A model generated the notes under the pieces. It did no database searches. It had not been told where the DNA came from and worked only from the letters and a program-made list of their open reading frames with translations. The position numbers and the translations under genes are program-made. Shown in pieces: positions 49,446 to 60,900 of a stretch of 64,000 bases of DNA (within the stretch, counting starts at the first letter, position 1; each line of letters starts with the position of its first letter). Source of the stretch: Tyto alba (Eukaryota > Chordata > Aves > Strigiformes > Tytonidae). Location of the stretch: assembly GCF_018691265.1 (NCBI RefSeq), contig NW_024881296.1:14043427-14107426 (forward strand), given 5' to 3'.

Positions 49446-52400
49446 TGAGCAACCAAGAAATTTAACTGCCTTGGTCAATGGCTAGAGCTATGGTCGTGGA
49501 GAGACGAATTGCCGAAAAGCCCCATGTTGACGTGTCCCTTTTAGCAGAAGACAGATATGAGGAGGAGAAAGATGGGCAGTTTTGGTGGAGAGCGGAAGGG
49601 GTTTAGGGAAATGGGGAGTGATCGCCTAGGTGAACATATGGATTAGTTGTCTGTGGGGGTCAGGATGCTCTGAGATGAGGGAAACCCAGGGGTTGTGCTG
49701 TGGGGTGTGGGAACACTGTGGGCAGAGTGAGAGGCATAGGCAGGGGGGAACGACAGAGGAGGCACACAGAGGAGGTCCGAGTGGCAACCCAAAAGGGCAT
49801 CCACCATCCATGGGGCAGACATCAGCTGTGCTGGGGCAGCTGACTGCTTGATGAGGGAAGCCTGCCGGAAAAGACAAAGACTGAGAATTGGGTTCAAGCA
49901 GGCAGAGGGTGAAGGCCAAGCAAGATGCGTGGGAGGAAGGCTGGGGCACACATGGAGGATTGGCCCTAACAGCCCGGGGGGCAGGGACGAGGCAGAAGAC
50001 ACAAATCTTTAGCCAGCCGTCTGTGAAATGGCTTTAATGGGCTGAAACACAACATATGAATAGTCAAATCTGAAAGGATGACAGTGTAAAATTGCTCGGG
50101 CTCTTATCATTTTCAAGTGCTTTTATTTATTCAGAATAACCATGACATCACCCTCTCCCTCAGACAGAACTCATGTAATTGCTGTTTACAGATTCAAGGC
50201 CTTTTGGGGTAATTTCTGAGGCCATCTACTTCTGGGATGAAAAGTAATTACTGGTTCTGTTGTCTTATAATGCAGTCACAATAAAATCTAGAGAAAAGCC
50301 CTGTGTTAGAATGTGTGACAGCCTCTCCTTCTCTGAGGCAGCAGTATGCAGGGCGAGGCTGACCCCCCTATGGAACCCATCAAGCTGGAAATCCTCCCCC
50401 CTGGGTCAGAGAAGGTGGCCGGCGTTTTGGGCTGGGAAGGGGATGGCAGCAGGGTACCAGAGACACGGTGTGAGGGGAGAAGAGGTGGGGAACAGAGGTC
50501 AAGCAGTCAAAATCTAGTTTCCTCCCAGAACAAATTTAAATTGGTCCCTAAGCACAAAGGAATATAAATATGTGGACTGTATAGCATACTCTTCCCAATA
50601 TATGCAAAAGCTTCAACACCAAAGGACCAGTCATCGAAATATCTCTCATTTGGGCATGAGGTTCAGTTTTTTACCTATTCTGTGGTTTGATGTGGTGCTG
50701 CATCTTATTGTGTCTAGTTTTCCTCAAGCCCAGTAATAGTATATGTAATGCTTTGGAGGACCAACACATCGTCACTTATGAGGTGAGTGCCTCAATGTAA
50801 TTAGTTTTTATTAGGATCATAAAATATATATTCTAACTAAATATTAGGCTAATGATATTAAAAGCCTAACTACTCCAAATGGGAAACATAGCAGGCTTCT
50901 ATAAATACACATATTATAAAAAATTACTGCTAGGTAATTCATGATCTTAGAAATTAACAGTTTTACTCCAAGCTGTTTTTAACTCCAGTGTTATAAAAAT
51001 TATTATTCAAAAGAAAAAAAAAATAAAAGAACTTCAGAACTATCAAATTGCAAAGAAGTTATTAATGTGTAATCTGTCATCTCACACTGTTAATGTAAAC
51101 TGCCTGCGGCTTATGGGTGTGACCCAGCCCATCTTGACTGCACCATCAAATCACATGAGCAAATAAAAATAACAGATATTTAAACAACTTTGTACAGCAG
51201 ACTAATTCCCAGCCCCTTTGCAGCAGCTGTCACTGAAGGTGCTGCCTTGGTGAAGGCTGTCTCCCAGGTTTGGGCAGCTCCTCTGGGGTCACGCAGGTAC
51301 CAGTGGGTGTTTCCCCCAGTAAAGCAAGGTAGAGGGTCCCGCTGGCTGAGTCTCGGTGCTGTCACAGACATCCTGAGCATCCTCACCAGCACCCAGCAGC
51401 CGCAGCGGGAGCCAAGGGCACTTCTCCAGGTATGTGTCCTGTCGAGTGGCATCAACCCTGTACAGCTAACAGGGCCACAGCCGTGTCTCGAACTGGGATG
51501 CATCCCAAAAGAGAGGAGACGGCTGGGTGTCGCAGGGGCCCGGGACAGAGGTGGTGTCTCCATTCAGTTTCATTTGCACATCATTTCGTTGAAGGCCTGG
51601 ATGCGTTCCACAACTCTTTGTATTTCTCTGAGAGATTTTAAGGAGGTCAGGTAGGGACAAATAGCACACAGCAGTCATTTGACTTTTGTAATGTCACTGC
51701 TTATTCTGCTCACAGCTTGGGCAGTCATTTATGACGTGCTCATCGAGAAACTTTAGCTGACGTAGAAATTTTCCCCTAAATTTAGAAGCAAGATTTCACA
51801 ACTCCTTTCTTACAACGAGGAAGGAATTTGCCCCGATGGCTGCAATGCCATTATTATGCATCATTCAAAGCACTGTTACTGTCTGTCTCTGGCTCCCCAC
51901 GCAGAAAACCTCCCCCAGAATAAACCAGCCCTGTCAACTGCAGCTTCCCCTTTCCCAGAGGGCTCCAGCTTCAGATGCTGGCTTTGCGCAGCCCGTGGCC
52001 ACTGGCGCTGCCTCCTGGCTCCGTGGGGTGGGAATACCCCCAGTCTCTGCCAGCCTGCCTTGGCCCGCAGAGCACGCAGATCTGTCAAAAGGGTAAAGCA
52101 AAAGAAAGGCTGGGTTAAGTGGCTTGTTTATTACAATAAAAGCTGCAGAGCCAGCTGGGGTGAGGAGGGTGTCCTGTCCTCTCCTGGATGAGCCAGCTGA
52201 ATACCTGGTTGCAGGTATCTTCTGATAGACTTTTTTTCATTAGAAAACCTGCTTTTGAAGTCAATCCTCACTGTAGACCGGATCAGACAAATGAAAGATA
52301 GACTTGCTGCAGTGTAACAGACCCAGGTCCCAGACCTTCACCAGGTGGGTGATGAGCTTGAAGCTGTGACTGTCCCACCCCAGCTGAGCACTCTCACTCT

Positions 52401-53164
52401 GGGCAAATGCCCAGGCCAGCTGGGACTCACAGGATGCTCCTGCACTGCAAGCGGTGCCCTTCAAACACCACGACTCACTGACCATGGAGTTACCAGCCCC
52501 ATGCAATGGGGTCTGGGCTGGGTCCCTCTCAGGCACAGGACCCAGCTTCTCTGCTGCCAGACTGAGCGCAGATCTGCCCCCATCTCTGCTCTTACAAGTC
52601 TCTCCATGAAAACCTGTATTACTTGCTAACCTCAAGGCAAGATGATTCACAGTGAAGAGCCATGAATCTTTCCCTGGGACCAAAGCCTTGAGCTGAAAAA
52701 ATTGTTCTCTCCTCAAATGGTTCAAATAGCTATAAATCCACTCAGATTTGCATCTGAACAATGTTGTCTGGGCTCATCTTTAGTCAGCCCCCCCTGCAGT
52801 GTGACTCAGAGTGAAGCAAGGCAGAGTACTGATGCAGACACATTCATCCACACAATCATTTTGTAAAAGAACAGTTCACATCTTGTCCCCTGGGCAATAA
52901 GCCTTAGACCCGGAGCAAAAGTAAACACGTTTCTCAGCCTCTTGTTCAATGTCAGCTCTTTCTCTGGGCAGAGCAGCCAGGTACCAGCACCCACGGCTGG
53001 CCGTGGTGCAATAGCAGTCCTTCCAGTTCCCCTTCTGAGATGGAATACTGCTGGGATGTGAGCTTTCACCATATGGGGGATCTTCATGCATGTGCCTCCA
53101 AGCCCAGTCCTCCCAGACAGCCAGTGCCTTGGCGCACGCTGCAGCCCAGCACACTCATTCCATT
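49446..53164. other. Unique non-coding sequence, part enhancer-like
   Basis: Two frame-poor AT-rich stretches, about 50,030-50,310 and 50,790-51,180, carry TAAT/ATTA motifs and look like conserved elements. Between 51.18 and 53.1 kb the GC content rises and long open frames appear on both strands (154 codons plus at 51,190; 166 codons minus at 52,261; 170 codons minus from 52,806) in different frames and without family resemblance. Confidence 0.45.
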
Positions 53165-53295
53165 GCAGAGCAGAGGTATTAGCGATTCCAGCAACGTTAT
53201 GGGCCTTTGTTTCGATCCCTGCTGGGACAAGCAGGACTCTGAGATCATGGCAAGTTGCTTCATTTCCCCAAGCTGTCGGCATTTCCAAAATGTCA
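53165..53295 (+). repeat. MIR-like SINE
   Basis: The series gggcctttgtttcgatccct, then catggcaagttgcttcattt, then ccccaagctgtcggcatttc ending in caaaatgtcat matches in order and spacing the MIR landmarks: gggttcgaatccc, gggcaagttacttaacct, cctcagtttcctcatctgtaaaatg. This is the best preserved MIR-like piece of the window and lies inside two overlapping minus-strand open frames, which weakens the case that those are coding. Confidence 0.6.
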
Positions 53296-55794
53296 TAGGC
53301 ATTTTTGACTTGATGCACAACACTGAATCAACCGTAGACCTTTTCTTCCCCACTCCTAAACACTTTTTTTCTTGAGGGGGCATGGCTTTGCAGATGAATC
53401 TGTTATCTCTTGCCAGTATTTTTCCACTGGCTCCCTTCATTACCTTACAGGTGGTCTGTTTTGAAGTTGTGCAGGCATTACAAGCTTGAGGGGAGCTGAA
53501 TCCTTTTGAAGGTTCATCAGTGGGAGGCTGTTGCAAGGTGCACTGAATGCATCTTCTCTGAAGCCTCTGATCCCTGTGCACAGGGCCCAGAGCGTGACTC
53601 AGCCCTTCATTTGCACGTCTGATGAGCACTTAAATATTGCAGAGTCCTTCTGGTTGCCGAAGGGGGAGAAAAACATTCGTTAGCTTGTTTGAGTCTTGAG
53701 GAGGCCCCCTGTCCTTGATGCTGCACTGCCCAGGAGCTCACATCTGACAGCCATCACCACTGCTCACCAGCTCTACCTCTCCTCCAGATACAGACCACTT
53801 TTAAGATACAGCCTTTTCCTACACCAGCAAACTCCTAACCTAAACCACATTTTTCCCCACCATATGAGATGTGCTGGAAAAAACAGATTTCTCTACACTA
53901 ATATCACTTCTCAGAAGTCAGTTATCTGCAGGGATGATGCTCCAAGGTGCCCTTTGGAGGGGCTGAACCTCTGGCCCAGGTGTGGGAGAGCCAGGGACTT
54001 CCCAAGCCCCCACTCCCAGGCTCCCTTGAAGCATGGTCATAAGTCCTCACCACTCCACAGCCCCTGGCTCCGCTTTCCTTGAGTTATATGACAATGATAT
54101 TACAAGCTGCCCCATCAGAAGTATGTTTATTTGCTGAAGAGGCATGACAGGGAATGAGCCCTGCTTGCTGGCCCCACTCTGACACAGTTTCCCACAGCAT
54201 TGCTGTGGGCTGCTGTTAGAGGCAGGGTAAGCAGACAAACTTTTGATCTAACCCCAACAGCCTTTCTTACCTTCTGATGTTAATGGGGTATCTTTCCACA
54301 AAGTGCTACGGCTAAAACCATCAGGCATTGCTGCCCTCCAGGCAGCAATCACTGCATTTTTTAATTTCCTCCATTGCACCATTCCTCACTAGGTAAAAGA
54401 TAATTCATTGTAACTCTGTGGTTACCTTTAAAACTCTGTATAAATTGTGTTTAAAAAACAACATGGAAATTACTGAATTTTTAAAGTAATACTGCCATTT
54501 CAGGTAGAAAAAAACCTTGATTTAGAAACCAATGTCATTTCTGCATCTTTGCTGTTTAGCTGTAACCTTTGCCCAGTTACACCTTGCATCAGGGAGTGAG
54601 AGTTTTGTCCCTGGCACCAGCAGCCCACTCGAGAAATGATGCTGTACGTGACCAGAATGCTTTTCTCTCTTTGGAAGAGCTGATCTTTTCATCTTCTGTT
54701 TCCTTTAGGAATTATCTTTGATTCCCTTTATCTTTCTACTCTTGCCCTTTGCGGCAGGTTGCTTCCAATCAGTTTATGCTCCAACTCTTTTTCTGCTGCT
54801 TAATCTTCTGCATATTCCTCACTCCCCTCTGCTTTCTGCTCCTCTGCCTCTAAATGCTGGACACCCACTTCTGCCCTAAAATGTGGGCACAGAGTCCAGG
54901 CCCCATGTCTCACTTGGGAAGGGGACCGTGAAGGCCAGTGTATCTATGATCACAGTGGAGAATCCAGTCACAGGCACTTGCTCTACGGCCAAAGCGTGGA
55001 GAACTACACATCATAGTGCAGGGAGTCCAGGTGCGATGTAGGGGTCGGTCTCACATGGCTTGTCTGGAGACACCCCACAAAATCTGCTGGAGGTTTTGAC
55101 CAGTTCTTCTGGCACCACTGTTTTTTTTTCCTTTGCTTACTTCTTCCCAGGACTTTTAGCTGGTCGAGTTTCACAGCAGGTGGGACAAGAAGGTGAGTTT
55201 TGTGGAGAGATTTGGTGTGGCAACTTACCCCAGAGTCACCAGTGGACTTGCTTAGGAAAGAGACACTAAGAGCACTTGAACCCTAGGGAAAGCATCATGT
55301 GGAGCTTGTGTCTTCTTAGATATCAGTTAATCTATCCATAAGACTGAAAAGGATAGGGTAACAGGCTTTGATTTTTTTTTTAATGCTTTTGGAACAATCT
55401 TCCAAACCTTTCTAAACAAGAGATGTGCTGAAAGCAGCTGAGAAAGGGCAGGAAGGTCTGATATCCCATCTGATTGCTGGGGTAAGCACCTGGGGGTCAT
55501 CCAATGCCGTTGGGTCACACTCATCCAACACTGGTCAGATGGAGAATGATTGGTCTTGATTTCATGGAGATTTATAATGCCCTATAAACAAAATTAATTT
55601 CAGTGGTCTATATTTAAACCCTTCCCCAGACCACGTACATGGCCAGCTCATGACAACAGTGACTGGAAGGCAGTACATTACTCAGCTACTTGAGTGAATA
55701 GCCAAAGCACTTCTAATTAAACCCACAGTGCCTCTGTGAGAACACATCTCTGAGGTCGCAGTCGCCCCATACAGCAGGGTACTCCTCTCCTTGC
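53296..55794. other. Unique non-coding sequence
   Basis: A pyrimidine-rich stretch lies at about 54.66-54.87 kb. A 181-codon minus-strand frame at 53,084-53,629 overlaps the SINE and is treated as chance. No other feature is recognised. Confidence 0.5.
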
Positions 55795-56165
55795 GTTAGC
55801 AGCTGGGGCTGCTGCCCGAGAAGGTGTCAGCAGAGCTCCGGCAGGGAGGCAGGGTGAGGGGTTGGGACATTTTGTACCGAATGCTTCCCTCTGCCTCTCG
55901 GGTCCTCCTGTGTCAGGTTTGCCCAAGGCAGGCGCTGTGTCTTCCGCAGCAAAGAGCTCGGTGCTCTCGCGGTGGAGAGCGGGCCAGGCGAGCACATGTT
56001 GCACGCACTTCAGTTGTCACAGCGAGAGCAGACCTCGTGAGCGCTCGGGGACGTTGTCACCTGTCACCCAGGAGGGACGAAAGCTCCAAAGAGCTGGAGC
56101 CAGGAGACGCAGGCAGAAGGACAAGACTGTGCTGCCCGGGCTGCTGGCACGTACGGCTCCAGGAT
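55795..56165. promoter_or_regulatory. Small CpG-dense patch
   Basis: About 21 CpG in roughly 370 bases, for example ctctcgcggtggagagcggg and gtgagcgctcggggacg, contrasts with the CpG-poor flanks. It would suit a small CpG island. A 300-codon plus-strand frame (55,824-56,726) runs through it, but starts at GTG, crosses two C homopolymers and has no domain, so it is attributed to GC content. Confidence 0.42.
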
Positions 56166-56307
56166 CTCTGCAACCCACAAAAGCAGCTGGTTGGGGCCAT
56201 CTACCCCCTTCCACTCTCTTTTTGGGGCAAAGACCCCAAAGCCGGCAGTGCTGAGGGCCCTGGTGCAGCTGGAAGCCTTCCCCGCTGCTGGGCTGCCCCG
56301 GTGGGCA

Positions 56308-56426
56308 CCCCCCCCCCCCCCCCCGCCCTGTGCTGGACCCAGACCCATCCTGCCTGGGTGAGCAGCAGCGGGATCCTCTGGGTTATCCTAAGCAGGTTAT
56401 GTCAGTCCTGCCCCCCCCCCCCCCCC
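56308..56426 (+). repeat. Two long C runs (C17 and C16)
   Basis: C17 occupies 56,308-56,324 and C16 occupies 56,411-56,426, only 86 bases apart. The G-rich complementary strand could form G-quadruplexes. Length may be unreliable in assemblies. Confidence 0.95.
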
Positions 56427-56454
56427 TCCCCTCTCCTCAAAGCACTGATCACTG

Positions 56455-56580
56455 TGGCAGGATGGATTTGCCAGACTAAAAGGGCCAATGGTTTAATTGA
56501 TATGATATGGCAGCTCATATGTAATCTCATTATTCTGTCTAGCAGGACATTATTCTCTATTTATCACACTTCTGTCATCA
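56455..56580. promoter_or_regulatory. Enhancer-like AT-rich segment inside a GC-rich block
   Basis: The text contains a ggccaatgg CCAAT-box word, gtttaattgatatgata, ctcatatgtaatctcatta and ctatttatcac in 125 bases. It is abruptly different from the C- and G-rich flanks. The motif density fits a conserved regulatory element. This is inference. Confidence 0.35.
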
Positions 56581-56658
56581 CAGGTCTGCTGTTCCCGTGC
56601 TTTGAGGACAACAGAGCATGCCTTTCTGACCGGGAAATCTCATGGAGGGCAGGAGCAA

Positions 56659-56890
56659 GGGGGGGGGTGTTTCTGCAGCAGCAGACAAAGCTCCTGGACG
56701 CTGGTTGTAGGCACATCTGCCTCTAATCTTCACACAACAGGGCTGGGAAATGTAAAAGAAGGTGTTTTCGGTGAGCAGTAATTTTGCTGGAAAATGAACC
56801 CTTCCACAGTGTGCTTGTGTGGGGCGGGGGGGCGTTGCCTTAGTGGGAAATCCAGTTTGCATTTGACAAACGCAGATTTGCCCCCCCCCA
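56659..56890 (+). repeat. G and C runs
   Basis: G9 lies near 56,659-56,667, a G-rich ggggcgggggg word near 56,821-56,832, and C9 near 56,881-56,889. Together with the C17/C16 runs they make a homopolymer cluster within 600 bases. Confidence 0.85.
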
Positions 56891-56966
56891 CCTCCAGGGA
56901 GGAGGGCAGCCACCACCAGACAAAGAAATTTGTTCTGGTGTTCTCTGTGCTAAACTGGCTGGCTTC

Positions 56967-57016
56967 TTTTTATGTTTTTTTTGGGTTTTTTTGGTTTTTT
57001 TGTTTTTTTTTTTTTC
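56967..57016 (+). repeat. T-rich tract with G interruptions
   Basis: T runs are split by GGG, GG and single G, ending in a T13 run. This is bird-type simple sequence, the mirror of the A/C-rich tract at 9.65 kb. Confidence 0.88.
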
Positions 57017-58261
57017 CTTTAAATCAACCCACAGCTGAAAAGACAAAACAGGAAATAAATAATCTGAACACGCAAAAGAAACGTATTTTCAGGTGAAGAA
57101 ATACTTGGTTGATTGAAATGTTCTAATACAAAATGATTCGCTTTCCTACACCATCCTCTCCCCATTGATTTTTCCCAATGGCCCTTAAAACAAAAATAAA
57201 ATTATCGGGCCAGTTCTAGGTATATTTGTGCTACTGTGCCCTCTGACAGTTTAGCATGGCAAGCAAAACCATGGCTTGTTAGAGGATGCACCTACAAGGA
57301 CTTCACAAAGGAGCACAGTATGTGGATGTGTGCATGTCAGTCGGGGGGCTGAGGAGTATGGGAGGGGAGATCCAGGCAGCTAACAAAGTGTTATAGGCAG
57401 AACAGCCACTCATACAGCACTTTTCAAGCCCAGATCTGAAAATGCCTTGCAGAGGATGAGAAGCATAATTAGCAGAGTATGCCGTAGGATAGATGTTAAA
57501 GCAATCTGTCTAGCAGACAGATACTACAGTACTGAATAATATAGATGTTAAACCAATGACCCAGAATTTAGCCAGCTAAAATCTTAATCCCCTTTAAATA
57601 GATTCGCAGACATCCTTTCATCGCAAACATTTGATCCGAGCAGACACTGTATGCTGTTGTGTTGTATTTATAGAGCACCATGACAAAAGTTTGAGATGTT
57701 TGTGCTTAAATAATGCTATTTTCCACTGTTAATTTGTCAGCACAGTGCTGTCTTTGCACAACAGGCTTTTGAGATGGAAAGAAAAAGAACATCAGCTCCG
57801 GATCCACAGGCAGATAACAAACAAAAGGCTCTGTGAAAGCAAAGGCAGCCCACGTAAGACAGAGCAATGGAGAAGGGGGGATCGAGCTTGGAACAAGGAC
57901 AGGACTGACTGGGAAGGGACTTTTTGTCTAAATAACCCTGAGGCTGGAGCTTGGCAAACATTTGTGATAAATGTGTTATGTGATCAAAACAAAATCCCTC
58001 ACACCAGCAAATGGAACAGTTGAAAATATCTGTGAATTCAGTTTGCGTTCAGTAGTTTGGATCAAAATAAGGAAGAGGCTGAGATGCAAACTGGCTTGCT
58101 TTGGCACGTCTGGAAGGAGCTGCTTCAATTTTGAAGCTAGGTTCAAGGATGGATTTGCAAAACTGACAAGGCAAGGACAGCTTTCCTCTGGCTGCTTGGG
58201 TGTCAGCAAACCTGCAAGAGTGAAGACTACCTGCATGGTTCAAAGCCATTTTCTGCCAGGA
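57017..58261. other. Unique non-coding sequence, part enhancer-like
   Basis: At about 57,400-57,740 the sequence is frame-poor and AT-leaning with gaagcataattagcag, cccctttaaatagattcg and ttccactgttaatttgtc words. A 119-codon plus frame at 57,971-58,330 has no family resemblance. Confidence 0.4.
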
Positions 58262-58345
58262 GGTAGACAGAAGCTGAACTCGGGTTTCTCGACCCCTATT
58301 TTTCAGGAAAGTGCCCTCCCTAGCAGCTAAGCCATACAGAGGTCT
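58262..58345 (+). repeat. Fold-back dispersed repeat, copy 3 (right half)
   Basis: The series gctgaactcgggtttctc, then a short gap, then aggaaagtgccctccctagc and gctaagccatacagagg matches the right half of the same repeat family as at 10,390 (tgaacccgggtctccc, gtgagtgccctaacca, ggctata). The left arm is not clearly kept. Confidence 0.5.
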
Positions 58346-59216
58346 AACAAAAACACCTTTTCAGCATCTCCTGGTAAAAATATTTTATTTGTGCATGTAG
58401 GTAAACACTACTTGGAGCAAAGACTAGTGTCCGGCTATTCCTAATGGTTGAGCCATCGGGCTATCAAATCACTCAATATTTTATTTTTTCTAATTTGTAT
58501 TTAGCAGTTTTGCAGACTATAACTGTTTATAAATGAGAAGCTCACTCCTGTGCCTATGCCCAGAGCTCAAAGAGCTCGGATGGGATACCGGAGATTTGTA
58601 TCCAAGACTACAGACTGGGAGAATTCTGTTCAAATACTCTTTCTGCCAATTCTACCTTACTGCTCCACTCTCACTCATGACTGATGTCCCCTGGAAAGGC
58701 AGTTTTTTATTTTCCAGTTTCTTTCATTGTAGAAAATACCCAAGGATTTCCTAAATGAAGCCTATAATGTGTATCAAACTGTTTTTTCCTCTTCAATTCA
58801 GTGACTATTAAAGGGCAAATAACTTGTTTTTTTTTCACTAAAAGAGAAAAAAAAAAAGAAAAAAAGGATTGCTGGTGAAGAAAAGACTTATCAGTCTTCC
58901 ACACATTTCTACCTGGGAGAAATATTCATTTCCTAAGCAAAGCAATCTCCCTTGCAGAGAGGCAATTCTCACCTCTCTCTTGGAGACAACTCTGTCTTTC
59001 TCCTCGCTCAGGCTGGCTTCTTCATGGAGGTGCCGAGACCGTCAGGGACATCCAGCACCCAGAGCCCTGGGGGACAGCCAAACTCCTGGAAAGTCTGCAG
59101 TGAGGACCAGGGTAAAAAAGCCCAGTGGAGAGTGCCCAGACACAAATGGCTGAGCGACAACACAAAATATCATCTCTTGTTCCTGCATACAACTCCAATA
59201 TCTGGTGCTAAGAAAC
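58346..59216. other. Unique non-coding sequence
   Basis: A T9 run (58,827-58,835) and an A-rich run (about 58,846-58,866) lie 10 bases apart and could pair. Nothing else is recognised. Confidence 0.5.
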
Positions 59217-59275
59217 ATTAAATGACTTATCTTAAGGGGCCCCGTCGGTGCAAGTTTGAAACTGGGACAGCTCTG
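59217..59275 (-). repeat. MIR-like SINE scrap
   Basis: ttaaatgacttatcttaagg followed by gtgcaagtttgaaactggga resembles the reverse MIR core (ttaagtgacttgcccaagg, then ggcagagctgggattcgaa). It is short and imperfect. Confidence 0.38.
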
Positions 59276-59689
59276 TTCATGGTCTGCAATTGCAGAGCAA
59301 GCGACCTGGGTTATACTGCCTTCGTGGTACTGAAATGTTGTGATGGAGCAAGGCTGCCTGCCCACTATCCTCTGATGTCTGTGGCAAAGATTGCTCCCAG
59401 AGAGCAAAATGGAACAAGACAAACATATTCAAGGGAGTCTGTAACTTTCTTTGCATGGGAGTAATAGCCAACACAGGCAAAGAGGCTTGAATTTAATTTT
59501 CACCTTAGCATTCCTTCATATTTGGTTCCTTATCTATAATAATGTTTTGAAAATATCCCAAGAGCACCTCTGCTCCCTGCTATGTGTGCAGAAGTTAGAA
59601 CATCAAACTGTAGAGGGGCTTTTTGGCTACTGACTTTATTCTGGTGATAGGATGACCAACACTATATTCCCATTCATGATGTTTGAAAG
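59276..59689. other. Unique non-coding sequence
   Basis: Nothing is recognised between the SINE scrap and the CR1 relic. Confidence 0.5.
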
Positions 59690-60900
59690 CTGTTGAGATT
59701 CTTTGTTCTAATTATTCCTACCAGAAGACAGATGCAGAACCTCACTCTTCTGATGAATAGAAATCTTCTGGTTTTCCTCCTCAATTTATTCATGGATAAT
59801 TTGTACACATTTGTTCTTGTGCCAGTATTGTTCAGCTCCCAGCTCTTTTCCCTTCTGTTTACTTGCTTATGGAAAGCAATCATATCACTTTCAGGCTTAA
59901 TTTAGCAAAGCAAACAAGCAAAGTTCTTCTAGTTCTCTTTCTGTAAAATGGAACTTTCACTTACCTGCTCATCCTAGTAACCCTTTTCTGCACATGCTTC
60001 TGCTTGAACCTGTGGCCCCTCAGTGCCAGCTTCCACAATACTGCAGATATTCCAGGTAAGGCACTATCAGCATCTTACAGTCTGGCATTCCTATTTTCCT
60101 AAATCTATTGTAAATATCTTACTTGGAGACACGTAAGATGAAATTTCACTTTTTTACCTTTTTTTTATGCAGGCTTCTGTTATCATTCCCAAGTGATGAA
60201 CCTTTGTGTCAGGATAAAAAATCTTGTTACTGAGCTCCAGTCCTTTGTACAAGTGAATTTCAGCCTCTTTTGTTATTATTATTCTGAAAGGCAACTACAC
60301 CTCTCTGTGTGATATCTGGATCCTCCATTATACTTGCAATGCCCTTAGTTTTGGGTCACCTGCAAATTTCATCAGTACTTTCTCTGTTTTGTATCAATTA
60401 ATTTTGAACCAATATTGTCCATGAAAATATAAGATCAGACCAATCCACTTCTACAGAAGAATTGTAAATTCAGAGAGGAACTGCTTACATCTGTTTTTCT
60501 ACTCTTTGCACAGTCATGTCTAATTCCTAACACTCTCTTTTAAGGAGTCATTAGTACAGTTAAGTTCAGACCTCTTTCCAAGTGTTTGTTTTTCTGAGGC
60601 TGCAAATTATTAAAGGTTTTGAGGTGCTTGTTTAAGAAAACAAGAAACTTTTTCATTTAAGTCCCTGAGCTGTCCAGGCCACTTGGCTTTGCTAATTCAT
60701 TCTCACACATTTCTCAGGGTTTGTACTGGATAAAAAGTATCTCAACATGTTTTAATTCCTCTTCAATTTAATGAATATATTGTAACTAGTTCCACCACAG
60801 TTATTTTATAAGAGAAGCTTGTCTGCAGTATCTTCACCAGTTATCAAAGCTACATACAAAATGCCATAATTTTTTCCCGATTACATTTTTGCTGATGAAA
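59690..60900 (-). mobile_element. Degenerate CR1-type LINE with mutated catalytic box
   Basis: Read on the plus strand the reverse CR1 3' region is clear: tatggaaagcaatcatatca, aagcaaacaagcaaagttct, gctcatcctagtaaccctt, tactgcagatattccaggta. These are followed by the reverse-transcriptase part. On the minus strand 60,372-60,353 translates as MKFAGD, the CR1 KFADD catalytic box with its first aspartate changed to glycine by one base. Upstream parts of the LINE (60.4-60.9 kb) match less well. Text such as gtctgcagtatcttcaccag (about 60.83 kb) resembles the region before the reverse transcriptase, implying internal deletions. No intact frame remains. Confidence 0.85.

Noticed and set aside
51190..51654. 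154-codon plus-strand frame overlapped by a 127-codon minus frame
   Set aside because: Both strands are open at once in a GC-richer patch, with no domain and no supporting splice pattern.
52261..53629. Three successive minus-strand open frames of 166, 170 and 181 codons
   Set aside because: They lie in three different frames, two overlap each other, and a MIR-like SINE lies inside the overlap. No family resemblance.
55824..56726. 300-codon plus-strand open frame, the longest in the window
   Set aside because: It starts at GTG, its middle is proline coded by C17 and C16 runs, it mixes CpG-dense and AT-rich text and has no recognisable domain. GC content explains the openness.
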